Part shown: in pieces, positions 33,441 through 50,034 of the stretch
Numbering within the stretch: the stretch's first letter is position 1
Layout: the number at the start of each line of letters is the position of its first letter
Source: Apricaphanius iberus
Lineage: Eukaryota > Chordata > Actinopteri > Cyprinodontiformes > Aphaniidae
Assembly (NCBI GenBank): GCA_028564705.1
Contig: JAPXFQ010001140.1
Location: 434,001-498,000 of the forward strand
Direction of reading: 5' to 3'
Length of the DNA: 64,000 nt
Program-made: the position numbers and the translations under genes
The notes under the pieces: generated by a model
Seen by the model: the letters and a program-made list of their open reading frames with translations, nothing else
Told to the model about the DNA's origin: nothing
Databases searched by the model: none

Positions 33441-35627
33441 ATTCAAGAAGTGGCTGTTATCACGTGTTCAGAAGAAGAAACGGCTAAACGATCTCACCAA
33501 GACAGAGCAAAGCAAGAAACAACAAACACTGGAAGAATATATAGAAAAGGGGGGGGGGACACTCTGTACTTCTCTATCAGTGATGGAGATGGAGACCGCT
33601 GAAATGGAGATACTGAAATTCACAGAGAGAAAGAGGTTCCCTGAAGAAATCCTAAGACTAAAAAGGGGCAAAGATGTGAAGGGCTCTAGCAGCATTCACA
33701 AGCTTTGTCCAGTTATGGAAGAAGGCGTTCTGAGAGTCTGCGGTCGGCTGAGCAGGGCAGCTATGCCTGAAGACTCCAAATACCCAATTATACTAGCTAA
33801 AGATTTGCATATTTAAGAACTTCTTTCAAGGCATATTCATCAGCAAGTGGGACATAGTGGACGTAACCACATGTTATCCAAACTGCGAGAGAGGTTTTGG
33901 ATAATTGGGGCTGGTTCAGCTATTAAAAGAATTCTGTCAAAGTGTGTGATTTGTCGAAAGGTAAACCCTAAGCCAATATTACAACAGATGGATGAATTAC
34001 CTTCTGATCGAATTACTCCAGACGAACCACCATTTAAGTGTGTGGGGGTAGACTACTTTGGGCCCTTTGAAGTGAGGAGCAGAAGAAGCACAGTGAAAAG
34101 GTATGGTGTTATTTTTACCTGCCTGAAAATTCGAGCTATCCATATTGAGGTTGCAGCTTCACTTGATACAGACTCTTTTATAAATGCACTGAGACGTTTT
34201 ATTTCAAGACGTGGTCAAGTGAAGGAGGGTCGGTCCGATAATGGAACAAACTTTAGAGGAGCAGAATGTGAGCTGAAGATATCCATTCAACAGTGGAATC
34301 AGTCACAAATCAACAACTTTCTTCTTCAGAAGAGTATTAAATGGACCTTCAATCCTCCTGCTGGTTCCCATCATGGAGGTCCTTCGGAAAGATTGATCAG
34401 ATCAGTGAGAAAGATTCTGAACTCCACTTTGAACTTGCAGTGCTTGGATGAAGAAGGACTTCACACTGTTCTATGTGAAGCAGAGGCTATAATTAACAGC
34501 AGGCCAATCACTAAAGCGTCTGCAAATCCCAATGATTTGGAAGCAGTGCTGACACAGTTACTTTGAAAAAGTAATATGATTACTGACTAGTGGTTACTCC
34601 TTCCAAAAGTAACTTAGTTACTTTACTTATTACTTTATTTTAAAAGTAACTAAGTTAGATTACAAGTTACTTTGTTAGTTACTTTCTGCAGCTCCCAATA
34701 ACACTCCGCACTGCCTCAACATAAACACAATAACCACTTTTACATATAATCACTTTATTTGAAGTGCATTTTAACAGTAAGAACGGATATATACTTGTTT
34801 TTTAACCTCACATTGACACCAGCAACTATAAAGGAATAAGCTGTGTCTTGGGGACATACTTGCTCTCTCACTGCATGTACAAATGGAGAGTTCCACTAGG
34901 GGGCAGAGTAGGCCTACAGAGTACAGAACTCAGATTCAGGCCAAAACAAACATGGCACCCGCAAAGGAGATTATCAGCTGTTTCGGCAGCAGTAGAAGGT
35001 AGGATCATATTTACCGCTATTGATACTTGTTTTCTTAATACTAATGCCGCCATGTACCTAATATATCTTTTTGCTCAAGAAAATGACAAAAATAGTAACT
35101 CACAGTGGCTTGAACAAGTAATTTTAATCTGATTACCTGCATGAAAAAAGAAACGCGTTAGATTAGTCGTTACTAAAAAAGTGGTCATATTAGGAGTAAC
35201 GCGCTACTAAGTAACGCGTTACCGGCATCACTGTTTGGAAGCCTTGACACCGAATCATCTGTTGCTTCTAAAGACACAACCTTCTTTACTACCTGCAAAT
35301 TTTCATCCGACTGACATGTATGGACGAAGGCGCTGGAGGCAAATTCAATACATGTCAGATTTGTTTTGGAAGATGTGGATTAAGGAATACCTCCCTTAGC
35401 TGCAGGAACGTCAGAGATGGCATGGAGTGCAACGCAACGTCATCCCTGGGGACATCGTTCTGGTGATGGACCACGCTGCACCACGCAACTCATGGCTGAT
35501 GGGAAGAGTGTTGGAAACTTTTCCAGATAGAAGAGGATTTGTGCGTCAGGTGCGCATCAAAACAAAGAACTGCATTGATCATCCAATAACAAAACTATGC
35601 CTGCTTTGGGAACATGAAGAAGGATGA
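33400..35627 (+). pseudogene. BEL/Pao copy 1 integrase, split by a hAT element
   Basis: 33400-33816 is the linker before the integrase. 33847-34566 carries a zinc-binding part (CVICRKVNP), the catalytic core with GVDYFGPF and SDNGTNFRG (two Asp) and GPSERLIRSVRK (the Glu), then EAEAIINSRPIT. At 34543 the element 34544-35233 is inserted. Beyond it coding resumes at 35242 with the equivalent of the [10 protein letters not shown] segment, and the C-terminal part runs to a stop at 35625-35627 (GDIVLVMD, NSWLMGRVLE). A TAA at 33814-33816 is an additional lesion. Confidence 0.85.
34544..35233. mobile_element. hAT non-autonomous element inside BEL/Pao integrase, exact 8-bp target duplication
   Basis: TTTGGAAG at 34536-34543 and 35234-35241 brackets 690 bp that starts CAGTGCTGACACAGTTACTT and ends GCGTTACCGGCATCACTG. 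Removing the insert and one TTTGGAAG restores the integrase frame (NDLEA then LTP), as in copy 2. The inside is rich in AAGTAACTTAGTTAC and ACGCGTTA words. No transposase is encoded. Confidence 0.95.
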
Positions 35628-35824
35628 ATGAGGAATGGAATCATCGATTCAAGCCTTAAGAATGGACACTTGATTTGGACTTTGATCTACTTAGTCAGGT
35701 TTGACCTGGGTTTCTGAAGACTTTTAAGATTTATAAAGAGGAATGGACTAACTTATATTTTGTTTAATTGCTAATGTTATTGTGTCTCTTAGATAATTTT
35801 ATGAAAACATGGGGTTGTATAGGA

Positions 35825-35970
35825 GACAAATGTAGTGTTATTGATATATTTTTTTGGTGGGTTTTTGGATTTTGTAAAAGTTTCAATGCATGTATACATG
35901 GTGGGACATCATATACTGCAGCGTTATAAAGCATGTTGTTTTGAGTTAATGAATTAGTTTAAAAAGATCA
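35825..35970 (+). repeat. Putative 3' LTR of BEL/Pao copy 1, shortened
   Basis: Shares the same ordered blocks with 28185-28465 (TAGGAGACAAAT, TGTTATTGATAT, GGTGGGTTTTTGGATTTTG, GTTGTTTTGAGTTAAT) but lacks the middle part and everything after TTAGTTTAAAAAG. Confidence 0.5.
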
Positions 35971-38460
35971 GACACTCAACATACCATGTAATCCATTCAA
36001 AGAACAAATATCATGACAAGGACATTTTCATGTTCTTCTCAAGTCCATATAAATTGACAGTTTAATAACATTTTTGGCTGGTTTTGCATCAAGATGCAAA
36101 CTATACATAAAAAAGATTTGATATGGAGTAAAAATATTTTCATGAGCTTTTTAAATACAATTATTCATCTGCTTTCAACCTGCTAGACCTTTGAAAACAG
36201 AAAAAAACCAAGCTTTTCATAAAAGCCTGAAGCCTTTTCATCCCGCTTAGGTGGCTTCACATTAATGCTACTTTTAAATCAAAAACCTTCCAGCAAGTAA
36301 ACTTGTATTAAACTGTTCTAAAATCGGTTCACAGCTGTTCATATGGTAAACAAACAGTGAAGGGAGGAGCTGATTTATTGTCTGTAAGTTTGCTTCCTGT
36401 ATGTCATGCTGTTGCTGCCCGATAACGTCCCAATTCTGGGGTTTATAAATTACATCTTATCTTATTTTAAGGTTCCAATTCCACTGTTTATTAATTGAAA
36501 CAGCCTTTTCAGAAGCTCTACACCTCTACAATCAGTTAGCCTAGTTACCCAGTCTCAATGAAAGGTAAAGTACTGTTTTTTTTTGCAACCTGGACCTTAT
36601 TTATCGTAAGCATTACCCAGACAAGTTTGGAGCCACTTGGAGTCCTTTGAGAAAAGTTCATATCCATTCCTGTGCAGCCTCTAAATAAGGCATTATCTGC
36701 CACAAAACTTCATTTCACAAATGCTTTGTTATTAATCTCTAGCTCTATTCCCCTGTGAGTTCCGAGCAAAGTGCTGCATTGTTGTCTTCAGGAGTGTTTT
36801 ATAGGCTCATAATTCAACTACACTAACATGCAATTTCAATGTCACTGCCATGCAGAATCTCAGTTGTGGACAGAACTTGAACTTGAACGCAACATAAGGT
36901 AGGCTGTGTTGGGTTATGAATTAAATGCAGTTAGTTTATTGAACCATTTTTAGAACAAATGAAAAGGATTGGCACTGCAGCAAGATTCAGGGAAAAAGGA
37001 AGATTGTTAAACCTAAAGCCATCAAAGATCAGCTGACATCTGCAATAAATACAGTTTAAGTTCCTCTTTTTAGAGACTTTGGTTTATTCCTTTTACTTTC
37101 AGTCATTACTAACCAAACACAATCTATCAGTTCAGACTTGGTAGGGACATGTGGTTGAGAGACTAAAAACAGATATTTGTCTCTGAAGACAAGGACAGAG
37201 ATTAATCTAAGCATCTGTACAGAGAGGACTTCTCATCCACCTACTTACAGGTAGAACAGCACACCCTCACTGCAAAAACTTAGTGGTTAGAATGTTTTTC
37301 TTGATAGTGTTATTTGTGGAGCACTCTGTTATCAGACTGTTCTCCTGTGAAACCAGCTTCTAGTTATCTGCAAGGAAGACACCATGTCTTCTTTCGCTAG
37401 ACAAAGTCGGGCGATGTCACTCTACAGTGAGATCCTCTGATTGGTTGACGCTCAGGCAGCGCCGCTGAAAGTTCAGCTAGATCAACTTCTATATTGCTGG
37501 CTTTTGCCACTTTGAAGCTTGAAACACAGGAAAAGTTTCATAAATTGACACGGCCAAAGCACACAAAACGCTGCAGAGATTCAGCAAAAGTTATTTTCTA
37601 GTCCTCTTTGTCTTACGTCCTGAACCACACATATGATGTACCTCAATTGAAATTATAACTAATGATGTGCAATTTGACAGTTTAAGTGATTTGATACTTA
37701 TTTTTATTGTAAAAATTTGCAATCAAAATGCCCACAAATCAGACGTTGCATTTATGACGTCATGGAGCTAACCCTGGCTAGCTGTAGCTAGCACTTAAAA
37801 ACACTCACCGAGATCTTGTAGAACTTCTCCCGCATGCTGGCTCTCAATCCATTGACTGTTTCTCCACCAGAATAGCTGCCACTTTCCACATGGACAAATT
37901 TATGATGTTTTTCTCTGTTTTTAATGCTCCTTACTTCAGTTTCAGTCCGATAGTTGTTTTTACACAAAACCTAAAGTAACTTTTGCCATTGGTCAAAAAT
38001 GAGAATTTTCTCTGCATCTAACTGTGTCTTTAAAATTCACATACATCACATGTTCAATCCACGGAAAATTTCAGAAAATAACTTATCGCTCCATTGAATC
38101 TCATTTATTTTTTTGGCACTTGGGACCCGTGGACCAGAAGTAGAAGGCTGTGACTTAAGCTCCCCATTACTTAAGAATTCCAACCCTGGAGTTTTTGTCA
38201 GTAGGCAAAGTCTTAAATTACATTTCTTTTTTCGTAATATTGAATTAAATAATCTATTAGCAGACTTTAAATATTAGCAAAAAATTATCAATTGTAATTA
38301 AAACCGATTCTAAACATTACTTATAATTGGATATAATTATGCATCAGATATCAATTTGACATGTTCTCACTGTAAGATGCTTTGAGGTGAACTGGATTTA
38401 TCTGGACAGGCCCTATTTGAAGAACTATTTGTTGACTTCTTGTTGTGTCACTCTATGTTT
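35971..38460. other. Region between BEL/Pao copy 1 and the second Ly6 gene
   Basis: Apart from the Ly6 relic at 36214-36290, no gene was recognised. A possible noncoding exon ending CTTACAG|GTAGAAC lies at about 37190-37250, upstream of the second Ly6 gene. The coding exon of that gene begins after the acceptor TATGTTTGCAG at 38464. Confidence 0.35.
36214..36290 (+). pseudogene. Relic of a Ly6 gene 3' UTR
   Basis: The block TTCATAAAAGCCTGAAGCC, then CTTAGGTGGCTTCACATTAATG and TTTTAAATCA, matches 27772-27850, directly downstream of the first Ly6 stop codon, with only a few changes. The second Ly6 gene's 3' UTR does not match this well. No coding exon was found upstream, where BEL/Pao copy 1 lies, so only the tail of a duplicated gene remains. 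Confidence 0.75.
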
Positions 38461-38471
38461 GCAGACTCACA

Positions 38472-43422
<4,951 letters not shown>

Positions 43423-43759
43423 GTCTTCTCAGAACAACCTGGAGCCATTTTACCCCTGAATGTTGGTTCCCTAAAATTTTAGCTGAAACATTCAGATAAT
43501 TCTGGTTTTGTTTTAAAGAAATTAAACTGATCAGAATTGGTCAACAGATATGATTACCGAATTTAATGTAGAGAAAATCTGTTTTATTTTGTCACAATGG
43601 CACTAAATGAAAATAAATGAATATACAGAACAATTAAATCTTTGATTGTTGATTGATAGATAATCAATAATGTGATCAGTTAAAAGGACCTTCTCAGTAT
43701 TAGAATTTAAAGTTTCATGCATAGAAAATACTTTTATTCACATGTATGTATGTAAAATT
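43423..43759 (+). other. 3' UTR and flank of Ly6 copy 2
   Basis: No further exon. The first copy of the Rex3 target duplication ATGTAAAATT lies at 43750-43759. Confidence 0.5.
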
Positions 43760-45585
43760 CCATCCATCCATCCATCATCTTCCGCTTATCCGGGGTCGGG
43801 TCGCGGGGGCAGTAGCCTAAGCAAAGAGACCCAGACCTCCCCCTACCCGGCTACCAAGGCCAGCTCCTCGGGAGGAATCCCGAGACGTTCCGAGGCCAGC
43901 TGGGAGACATAATCCCTCCAGCGAGTCCTGGGTCTTCCCCTGGGTTTCCTCCCGGTAGGACGTGCCCAGAACACCTCACCAGGGAGGGGTCCAGGAGGCA
44001 TCCTGACCAGATGCCCGAGCCACCTCAACTGGCTCCTCGACGTGGAGGAGCAGCGGCTCTACTCTGAGCTCCCTCCGGATGACCGAGCTTCTCACCCTAT
44101 CTCTAAGGGAGAGCCCAGCCACCCTACGGAGGAAACTAATTTCAGCCGCTTGTATCCGCGATCTCGTTCTTTCGGTCACCACCCAGCGTTCGTGACCATA
44201 GATGAGGGTAGGAACGTAGATCGACCGGTAAATTGAGAGCTTTGCCTTTCGGCTCAGCTCTCTCTTCTCCACGACAGACCCGGACAGCGCCCGCATAACT
44301 GCATGCGCCTTACCAATCCGTCCATCGATCTCCCGCTCCATTTTTCCCTCATTCGTGAACAAGACCCCCAGATACCTAAACTCCTCCACTTGAGCAAGGA
44401 CCTTATCCCCGACCCGGAGAAGGCACTCAACCCTTTTCCGGCTCAAAACCATGGTCTCGGATTTGGAGGTGCTGATCCTCATCCCAGCCGCTTCACACTC
44501 GGCTGCGAACCGCTCCAACGAGAGCTGTAGATCACGTTCAGATGAAGCCAACAAGACCACATCATCTGCGCAAAGCAGATACCCAATCCTGAGGTCACCA
44601 AAACGGATCCCCTCCACGCATTGGCTGCGCCTAGAAATCCTGTCCATAAACGTTATGAACAGGACCGTTGAATAAGGGCAACCTTGGCGGAGTCCAACTC
44701 TCACTGGAAACGAGTCCGACTTACTGCCGGCAATGCGAACCAGACTCTGACACCGTTCATACAGGGACCTAACAGCCCGTATCAAAGGGCCTGGTACCCC
44801 ACACTCCCGGAGTACCCCCCACAGGACACCCCGAAGGACACGGTCGAACGCCTTCTCCAAGTCCACAAGGCACATGTAGACCGGTTGGGCGAATTCCCAC
44901 GCACCCTCCAGGACCCTGCCGAGGGTGGAGAGCTGGTCCAGCGTTCCACGGCCAGGGCGAAAACCGCATTGTTCCTCCTGAATCCGAGGTTCGACTATCC
45001 GTCTGACCGTATAGACCTTACCAGGGAGGCTCAGAAGTGTGATCCCCCTATAGTTGGAACACACTCTGTGGTCCCCCTTTTTAAAGAGGGGGACCACCAC
45101 TCCGGTCTGCCAATCAAAGGGAACTGCCCCCGATGTCCACGCAATATTGCAGAGCCGCGTCAACCAACACAGCCCTACAACATCCAGAGCCTTGAGGAAC
45201 TCCGGCCGAATCTCATCCACCCCCGATGCCTTGCTACCAAGGAGCTTTTTAACAACCTCGGTGACTTCAGCACCAGAGATTGGAGAGCCCGTCCCAGAGT
45301 CCCCAGACTCTGCTTCCAAACAGGAAGGCGTGTCGGTGGGATTGAGGAGGTCTTCGAAGTATTCCATCCACCGACCCAAAACGTCCCGGGTTGAGGTCAG
45401 CAGCACACCGCCCCCACTGTAAACAGTGTTGGCGGCAGACCGCTTCCCCCCCCTGAGACGCCGGATGGTGGACCAGAATCGCTTCGAAGCCATACGGAAG
45501 TCGTTCTCCATGGTCTCTCCAAACTCCTCCCACGCCCGAGTTTTTGCCTCAGCCACAGTCCGAGCCGCACTCCGCTTGGCCTTGA
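43760..45585 (-). mobile_element. Rex3 (RTE clade) LINE, 5' truncated, with 10-bp target duplication
   Basis: Bounded exactly by ATGTAAAATT (43750-43759 and 45586-45595). The 3' end on the minus strand is the (ATCC)n tail typical of Rex3. The sequences around 44685 (AAGGGCAACCTTGGCGGAGT) and 45092-45111 (ACCACCACTCCGGTCTGCCA) resemble conserved Rex3 RT segments. The 5' part with endonuclease is missing, as usual for this element. Confidence 0.93.
43976..45556 (-). pseudogene. Rex3 reverse transcriptase ORF, partial but open
   Basis: An uninterrupted 526-codon minus-strand frame covers the RT: NYRGITLLSLPGK, CGFRPGRGTLDQL, CLVDLEKAFDRV (catalytic Asp), GLRQGCPYSTVLF and the catalytic box. That box reads CADDVVLL, so both aspartates remain. 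The C-terminal part includes FRYLGVLFTNEGK and YGHERWVVTERTR. The last residues are in a shifted frame relative to the fragment at 43843-44028 (MRWLGHLVRMP), so one frameshift lies near 44000. The element lacks its promoter and endonuclease, so it is not autonomous. Confidence 0.88.
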
Positions 45586-45837
45586 ATGTAAAATTGATTT
45601 AATGCATTTGCAAGCAACAATATGCGATTAACCAGTAGGGGTAGTGTAGAGTGCAATTTGACCATGTAGGTAGACGGGGTCAATGGTGGCAAACGCAGAT
45701 ACAATAGTGGTAAAGTTTTGGAAAGCTGTAATCTCAAAATTAACCAGCTGCTTATAGGGATGCACGGATACCACTTTTTTCAAACCAATACAATACCGAT
45801 ACTTGGATTATTTATTTTATATGAAACTTTATTGCAG

Positions 45838-46760
45838 ACACAGGTCAATATTATACATCATACACATCCATAATAAATAGTATAAAAAAAGGAAATACAA
45901 AACACGGCTGTCTAGAGCTTCAATTATTTTTTTCTCTGACTTGTCAAGGCGGCACAGAAAACTAAACAATTGTCTTAAGAGTGCCTCACAGGTAGGCACT
46001 CTAGTGGACACAAATATTGTCTGGCACTATGCCACCTAGGGACACGAAGCAGCAACCTAATCGAATCACAGGTTCTAAACAAAGAGCACTTGACAAAGTC
46101 AGAGCACTTACAAAACTTACTTATAAGCATATTAGCTTGAGAATACATTTTACAGTGCTGTCGATAGAGGTCTTTATCATCTGTCCAGTCATCAGATAAC
46201 ACATGACCTGGATATTTAACCTCTTCACACACATCAAGAGGGCAGTCTGTCAAATAAAAGGTCCGGAAAATTCATTTCCTGTCCTCAGCACTTCTAACGA
46301 TCATTATGTGGTTTTTCTTGGCATTATATTTTATGTCATGATCAAGGCCATAGTGGGAGCACACCTTCAGCATCTGTTGCAGCCCAGCAGGATATGGACA
46401 GAGCAAGACCTGGTCATCTGCATACAGAATATGATTAACTATAGTATTGCCCACAAGACAGCCTGTATCCAGCCTATTTAACTGATTTGATAGCTCATCC
46501 ATGTAAACATTAAATAAAATAGGAGACAAAATTCCTCCTTGTCACACTCCATTACTGACATAGAATGGAGCAGATACAGCATTGTCCCATTTAACCTAGA
46601 ATGTCTTAGCGTACCAAAACTAATATTCTCATAAAAAAATAGGGTATACCTCTATCCAACAGTTTTACAAACAATTTTTCATGATTAATTCTGTCAAATG
46701 CTTTTTACGCATCAATATAACATAGGAATACAGATAAATTCAGACTAGTGTACCTGGCCA
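45838..46760 (-). mobile_element. Non-LTR retrotransposon fragment, clade unassigned
   Basis: Minus-strand frames give MSPILFNVYMDELSNQLN and then HILYADDQVLLCPYPAGLQQ, with the RT catalytic YADD box, near 46430. VKYPGHVLSDDWTDDKDLYR follows near 46210. The RT N-terminal part near 46700 is just readable (KAFDRINHE-like). This family differs from the L2-type and Rex3 copies here; I cannot name its clade with confidence. Several frame breaks show it is inactive. Confidence 0.7.
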
Positions 46761-47555
46761 CAATCGCTTTTGACTATTGGCTGATACCGAGTACCAATGC
46801 CAATGTAGGAGCCTAAAGTGATATTTAGGAATGCAAAAATAACTGTTTAATCTTTATTGTTTTGAAAATATTAGAATATATGCAAAATCATGGAAGTGAT
46901 GTTAATCATTTTTTTTTGTTTATGAGCCTTTTGAAAGAATAATTATTAGTATATTTAATTTAACAAGAGGAAGTGGGTGGGCCGATGGAGAGAGCAAAGA
47001 AATATTCCAAACGGATAGGGTGTGGAGCCGAAGCCGCACAGTTTCTTGACCTCCTCCCATGCCACCTGCTATTTGTGCGATCAAGGACTGAGAGACAAAA
47101 CTTATTGATTTTTGTTGTTTGTTATCATCTTTCAGTAAACGGTAAAAGCGCAAGCAGACTTGGAGTTTTTTCTTTTTTTCCCCCCCTTCCTTTTCGAAGA
47201 GGTGACGAGGTTATGGAGCGTCAGACTGGGTTTCCTCTTATGGAATTTATGCATCTATATTTTTGTCAAGAAACTGCTTCAACTGGATTCTGGATTGTGG
47301 GTAAACGTACGGGACATTGATTTTTGGATGTAAAAACGGCGCTGTGGATGGAAAGCAGATACCTGTGAGTAACAGATTCAGTTTATGGATAGCTGCAAAC
47401 TTGCAAAGAGCAACGCACGGTGAGTGTGTCTCAGCTAATTGCCAACTTGTGAGGACCGCAAAGTGCAGTGAACGTCTGCTGGCTTCTTTATTGTGTTAAA
47501 ACCATCTTAAGGATTTTTCGGCTTTGGTGGAATAAAGTGTGGATAACTGCTTATC

Positions 47556-49251
47556 ATGTATGAACAAAGTAGAGGAAAACGGACAATAAAAATGACTAAA
47601 AAAGCCCTAGATGAGCACATAACAAAACAAATCAAAGCTCGCAGACCTAAATTGTCACAGCTGACTACCATGGAGAAACAAAATGAGCAGTTGATGGAGG
47701 ATGATACTAATGCAGACGCTGTAAAATATCAACTTCGTGTTGATTTCAGTAAACTACAACAGGAATTTGTAGACCTACATTTAAGTTTAAAGCCATACAT
47801 GAATGAGGAGGAGTTTTTAGATGATCAAAAGAAATGGTTTGATCCTAAAATGAAGACGATGACTTTTTCTGGAAATGTGGGGATTGGATGAAAGAGGTTT
47901 TAAAAAGTTCTGAAACAGCTGAAAAGTGTGATAAACAGGTAGCAGCTGAAGACAGTAGGTCAGTTCTGTCAAAGGTTTCTAGACGCAGCAGAAATGGATC
48001 ACAAAGTGGAAGTGTGTATTCAACATCTTCATCCATTCGAATAAAGGCAGAAATGGAGCGTGCATTTTTAAAGGCTAAGACTGCAGCATTACAGGAAAAG
48101 TTGGCAATGGAAAAGGAAGAAGCAGATTGGGAAGCACAGAAAATTTTTTGACTGGCTCAAGAAAAACTGCGAGAAGCAGAATTTGAAGCTGAACAGAAAA
48201 GAATCGAAGCAGATATTAAAGCTAGAAAACGGATGCATGAAATGCAGACTGCTTTGGCAGAGGCAGATGCAAAAATTGAGGTTTTACAGAAGTATGAAAT
48301 CTCCCAGGAAGTTGAAAGCATTATAGGAACAGATGAGGAGGAGAAAATAAAGAAAGATTCCATCTTACTGCAACAGCTGCACAGTGCTGTGCCGGCACCT
48401 GTTGTGGACCAGGCTGTACAGCATATGGATCCACTTAGCTCCTCATATACTCTGACTACAAACTTAAACAATGGACCAGTACTGGATAGTCTCTGCATGG
48501 CTGTCTCTCAGCAAGCTACTGTAACTGAGTATCTTGTGAAGAATAACAAAGCATCGCTTCTTCCTGATCTCACAATTCCAACATTTAAAGGAGACCCATT
48601 GGAGTATAAATCCTTTGTTAGAGCTATCGAACATGGAATTGAAGGTCGTACGGACAATAACACAGATCGCCTTCAGTTCTTGCTTCAGTACACGGAAGGA
48701 CAACCACATGAATTAGTTAAAAGCTGCCTCCACATGGAACCTTCTGCAGGTTATGCTCATGCAAGGCAGATGTTAAAGGACTTCTTTGGAGATGATTATA
48801 AGATAGCTGAAGCATATATGAAATAAATATTAAGCTGGCAGACATTAAACCAGAAGATGGCGCTGCACTACAATCCTTTGGCTTGTTCCTGGCAGGTTGT
48901 GCCAATACCATGGCTGATATTGACTACATGGAAGATTTGAATAATACAGCTAACATCAAAGCTCTGGTAAGCAAGCTCAGAGAAACATGGAGAAAGAGGG
49001 CTTGTGACCTAAAAGAAAACACAAAGAAAAGAGTAAAGTTTAAAGATTTTGTTGACTTTGTGAATAAGCAGGTCAGGTATATGCTTCATCCACTGTATGG
49101 AAATATTAAAGACTCTGCAAATACAAAAGAACCAGCAAAGCAGAAATTAAAGGAGCATCGTACACGAACGCTTCAGACAAAAAGAGTATTTACAACAGAT
49201 ATCTTTCATCCAAATGCTGACAATGGAGGGAATACAGTCACCTGTGTGTAG
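47556..49251 (+). pseudogene. BEL/Pao copy 2 gag region, broken
   Basis: The N-terminal part (47556-47891) is followed after a frame change by a Lys/Glu/Ala-rich coiled coil (48050-48310, EAEQKRIEADIKARKR) with an in-frame TGA at 48149-48151. The DUF1759-type core reads FKGDPLEYKSFVRAIEHG and HELVKSCLHMEPSAGY, then meets a TAA at 48824-48826. It resumes in a different frame (FLAGCANTMADIDYM, 48883-49251). At least four lesions are visible. Confidence 0.82.
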
Positions 49252-49282
49252 GACAAACCAAAGACATGGACAACCTTCTTAA

Positions 49283-50030
49283 ATGCAAAGAGCAAAACCG
49301 TGTGATTTCTGTAAAGCAGAGCAGAACAGTCTTGGATCCTGCGGAAAGCTAAAGAGCAAGACACATGCAGAAAAGATAAACGGTTTGAAAAGTAAAGGAC
49401 TGTGTTTTGGCTGTCTAAGACATGGTCATATGAGTAACGCCTGTAAGGAAAGGAATCAGTGTCAAGAATGTTCACGTATGCATCCAACACTGTTACACAT
49501 TACTACTAAAAATTCAGTACAGCAACCAACAGGAGAAAGTTGTGAAAGACAGATAATATCAAGTGCTCTCGTCCAGATGACTGAAACCTTTGGGGTTACT
49601 GGGGCCGGAAGAGGAGATTGTGTTCTGTCAATTATTCCAGTCCGTGTCAAATCACAAAAAGGAACTAAAGAAGTGACTTCCTATGCCTTTTTAGATACAG
49701 GCAGCTCTGCCACTTTTGCTACAAAAAAGGCACTGATGAACCAGTTATGTATTTCAGGGCAAAAAAAAATCAAGATTTTATTGCGCACCATGGGAAAGGA
49801 ATCTCTTGTAAACACTTCTGTTGTAAGAGAACTTGAAATTAGTAGCATGGATGGCAAACATTACATTCAGCTTCCAGAGGTGTTTTCCCAGGAGACCATT
49901 CCAGTAACTAAATAAAACATTCCCTGTCAGGATGATGTTGATATCTGACCATATCTGAAGGAAGTGAAAATCCCTACAATCAGGCTGAAGTTGGCTTACT
50001 TATTGGAGCCAATGTTACCAAGGCAACAGA
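49283..50030 (+). pseudogene. BEL/Pao copy 2 zinc knuckles and protease
   Basis: Zinc-binding segments CDFCKAEQNSLGSC and CFGCLRHGHMSNACKE are followed by CQECSRMHPTLLH. The aspartic protease keeps its active-site motif FLDTGSSATF (49689-49718), followed by ILLRTMGKESLV. A TAA at 49913-49915 and another stop near 49948 interrupt the linker to RT. Confidence 0.83.
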
Positions 50031-50034
50031 ACCT

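Larger units (their letters stand above)
28185..35970 (+). mobile_element. BEL/Pao LTR retrotransposon copy 1, inactive
   Basis: Gag, zinc knuckles, protease, RT, RNase H and integrase occur in the usual BEL/Pao order, all broken. Putative LTRs are at about 28185-28465 and 35825-35970. Both contain TGTTATTGATAT, TTTTTTGGTGGGTTT and GTTGTTTTGAGTTAAT in order, but the right one lacks about half the length. The outer LTR limits and target duplication could not be fixed. A hAT element (34544-35233) interrupts the integrase region. No envelope-like frame is seen. Confidence 0.82.

Noticed and set aside
44684..45394. 236-codon plus-strand open frame
   Set aside because: It lies entirely antisense to the Rex3 reverse transcriptase, has no splice signals and no recognisable domain; the GC-rich RT sequence leaves the opposite strand open by chance.
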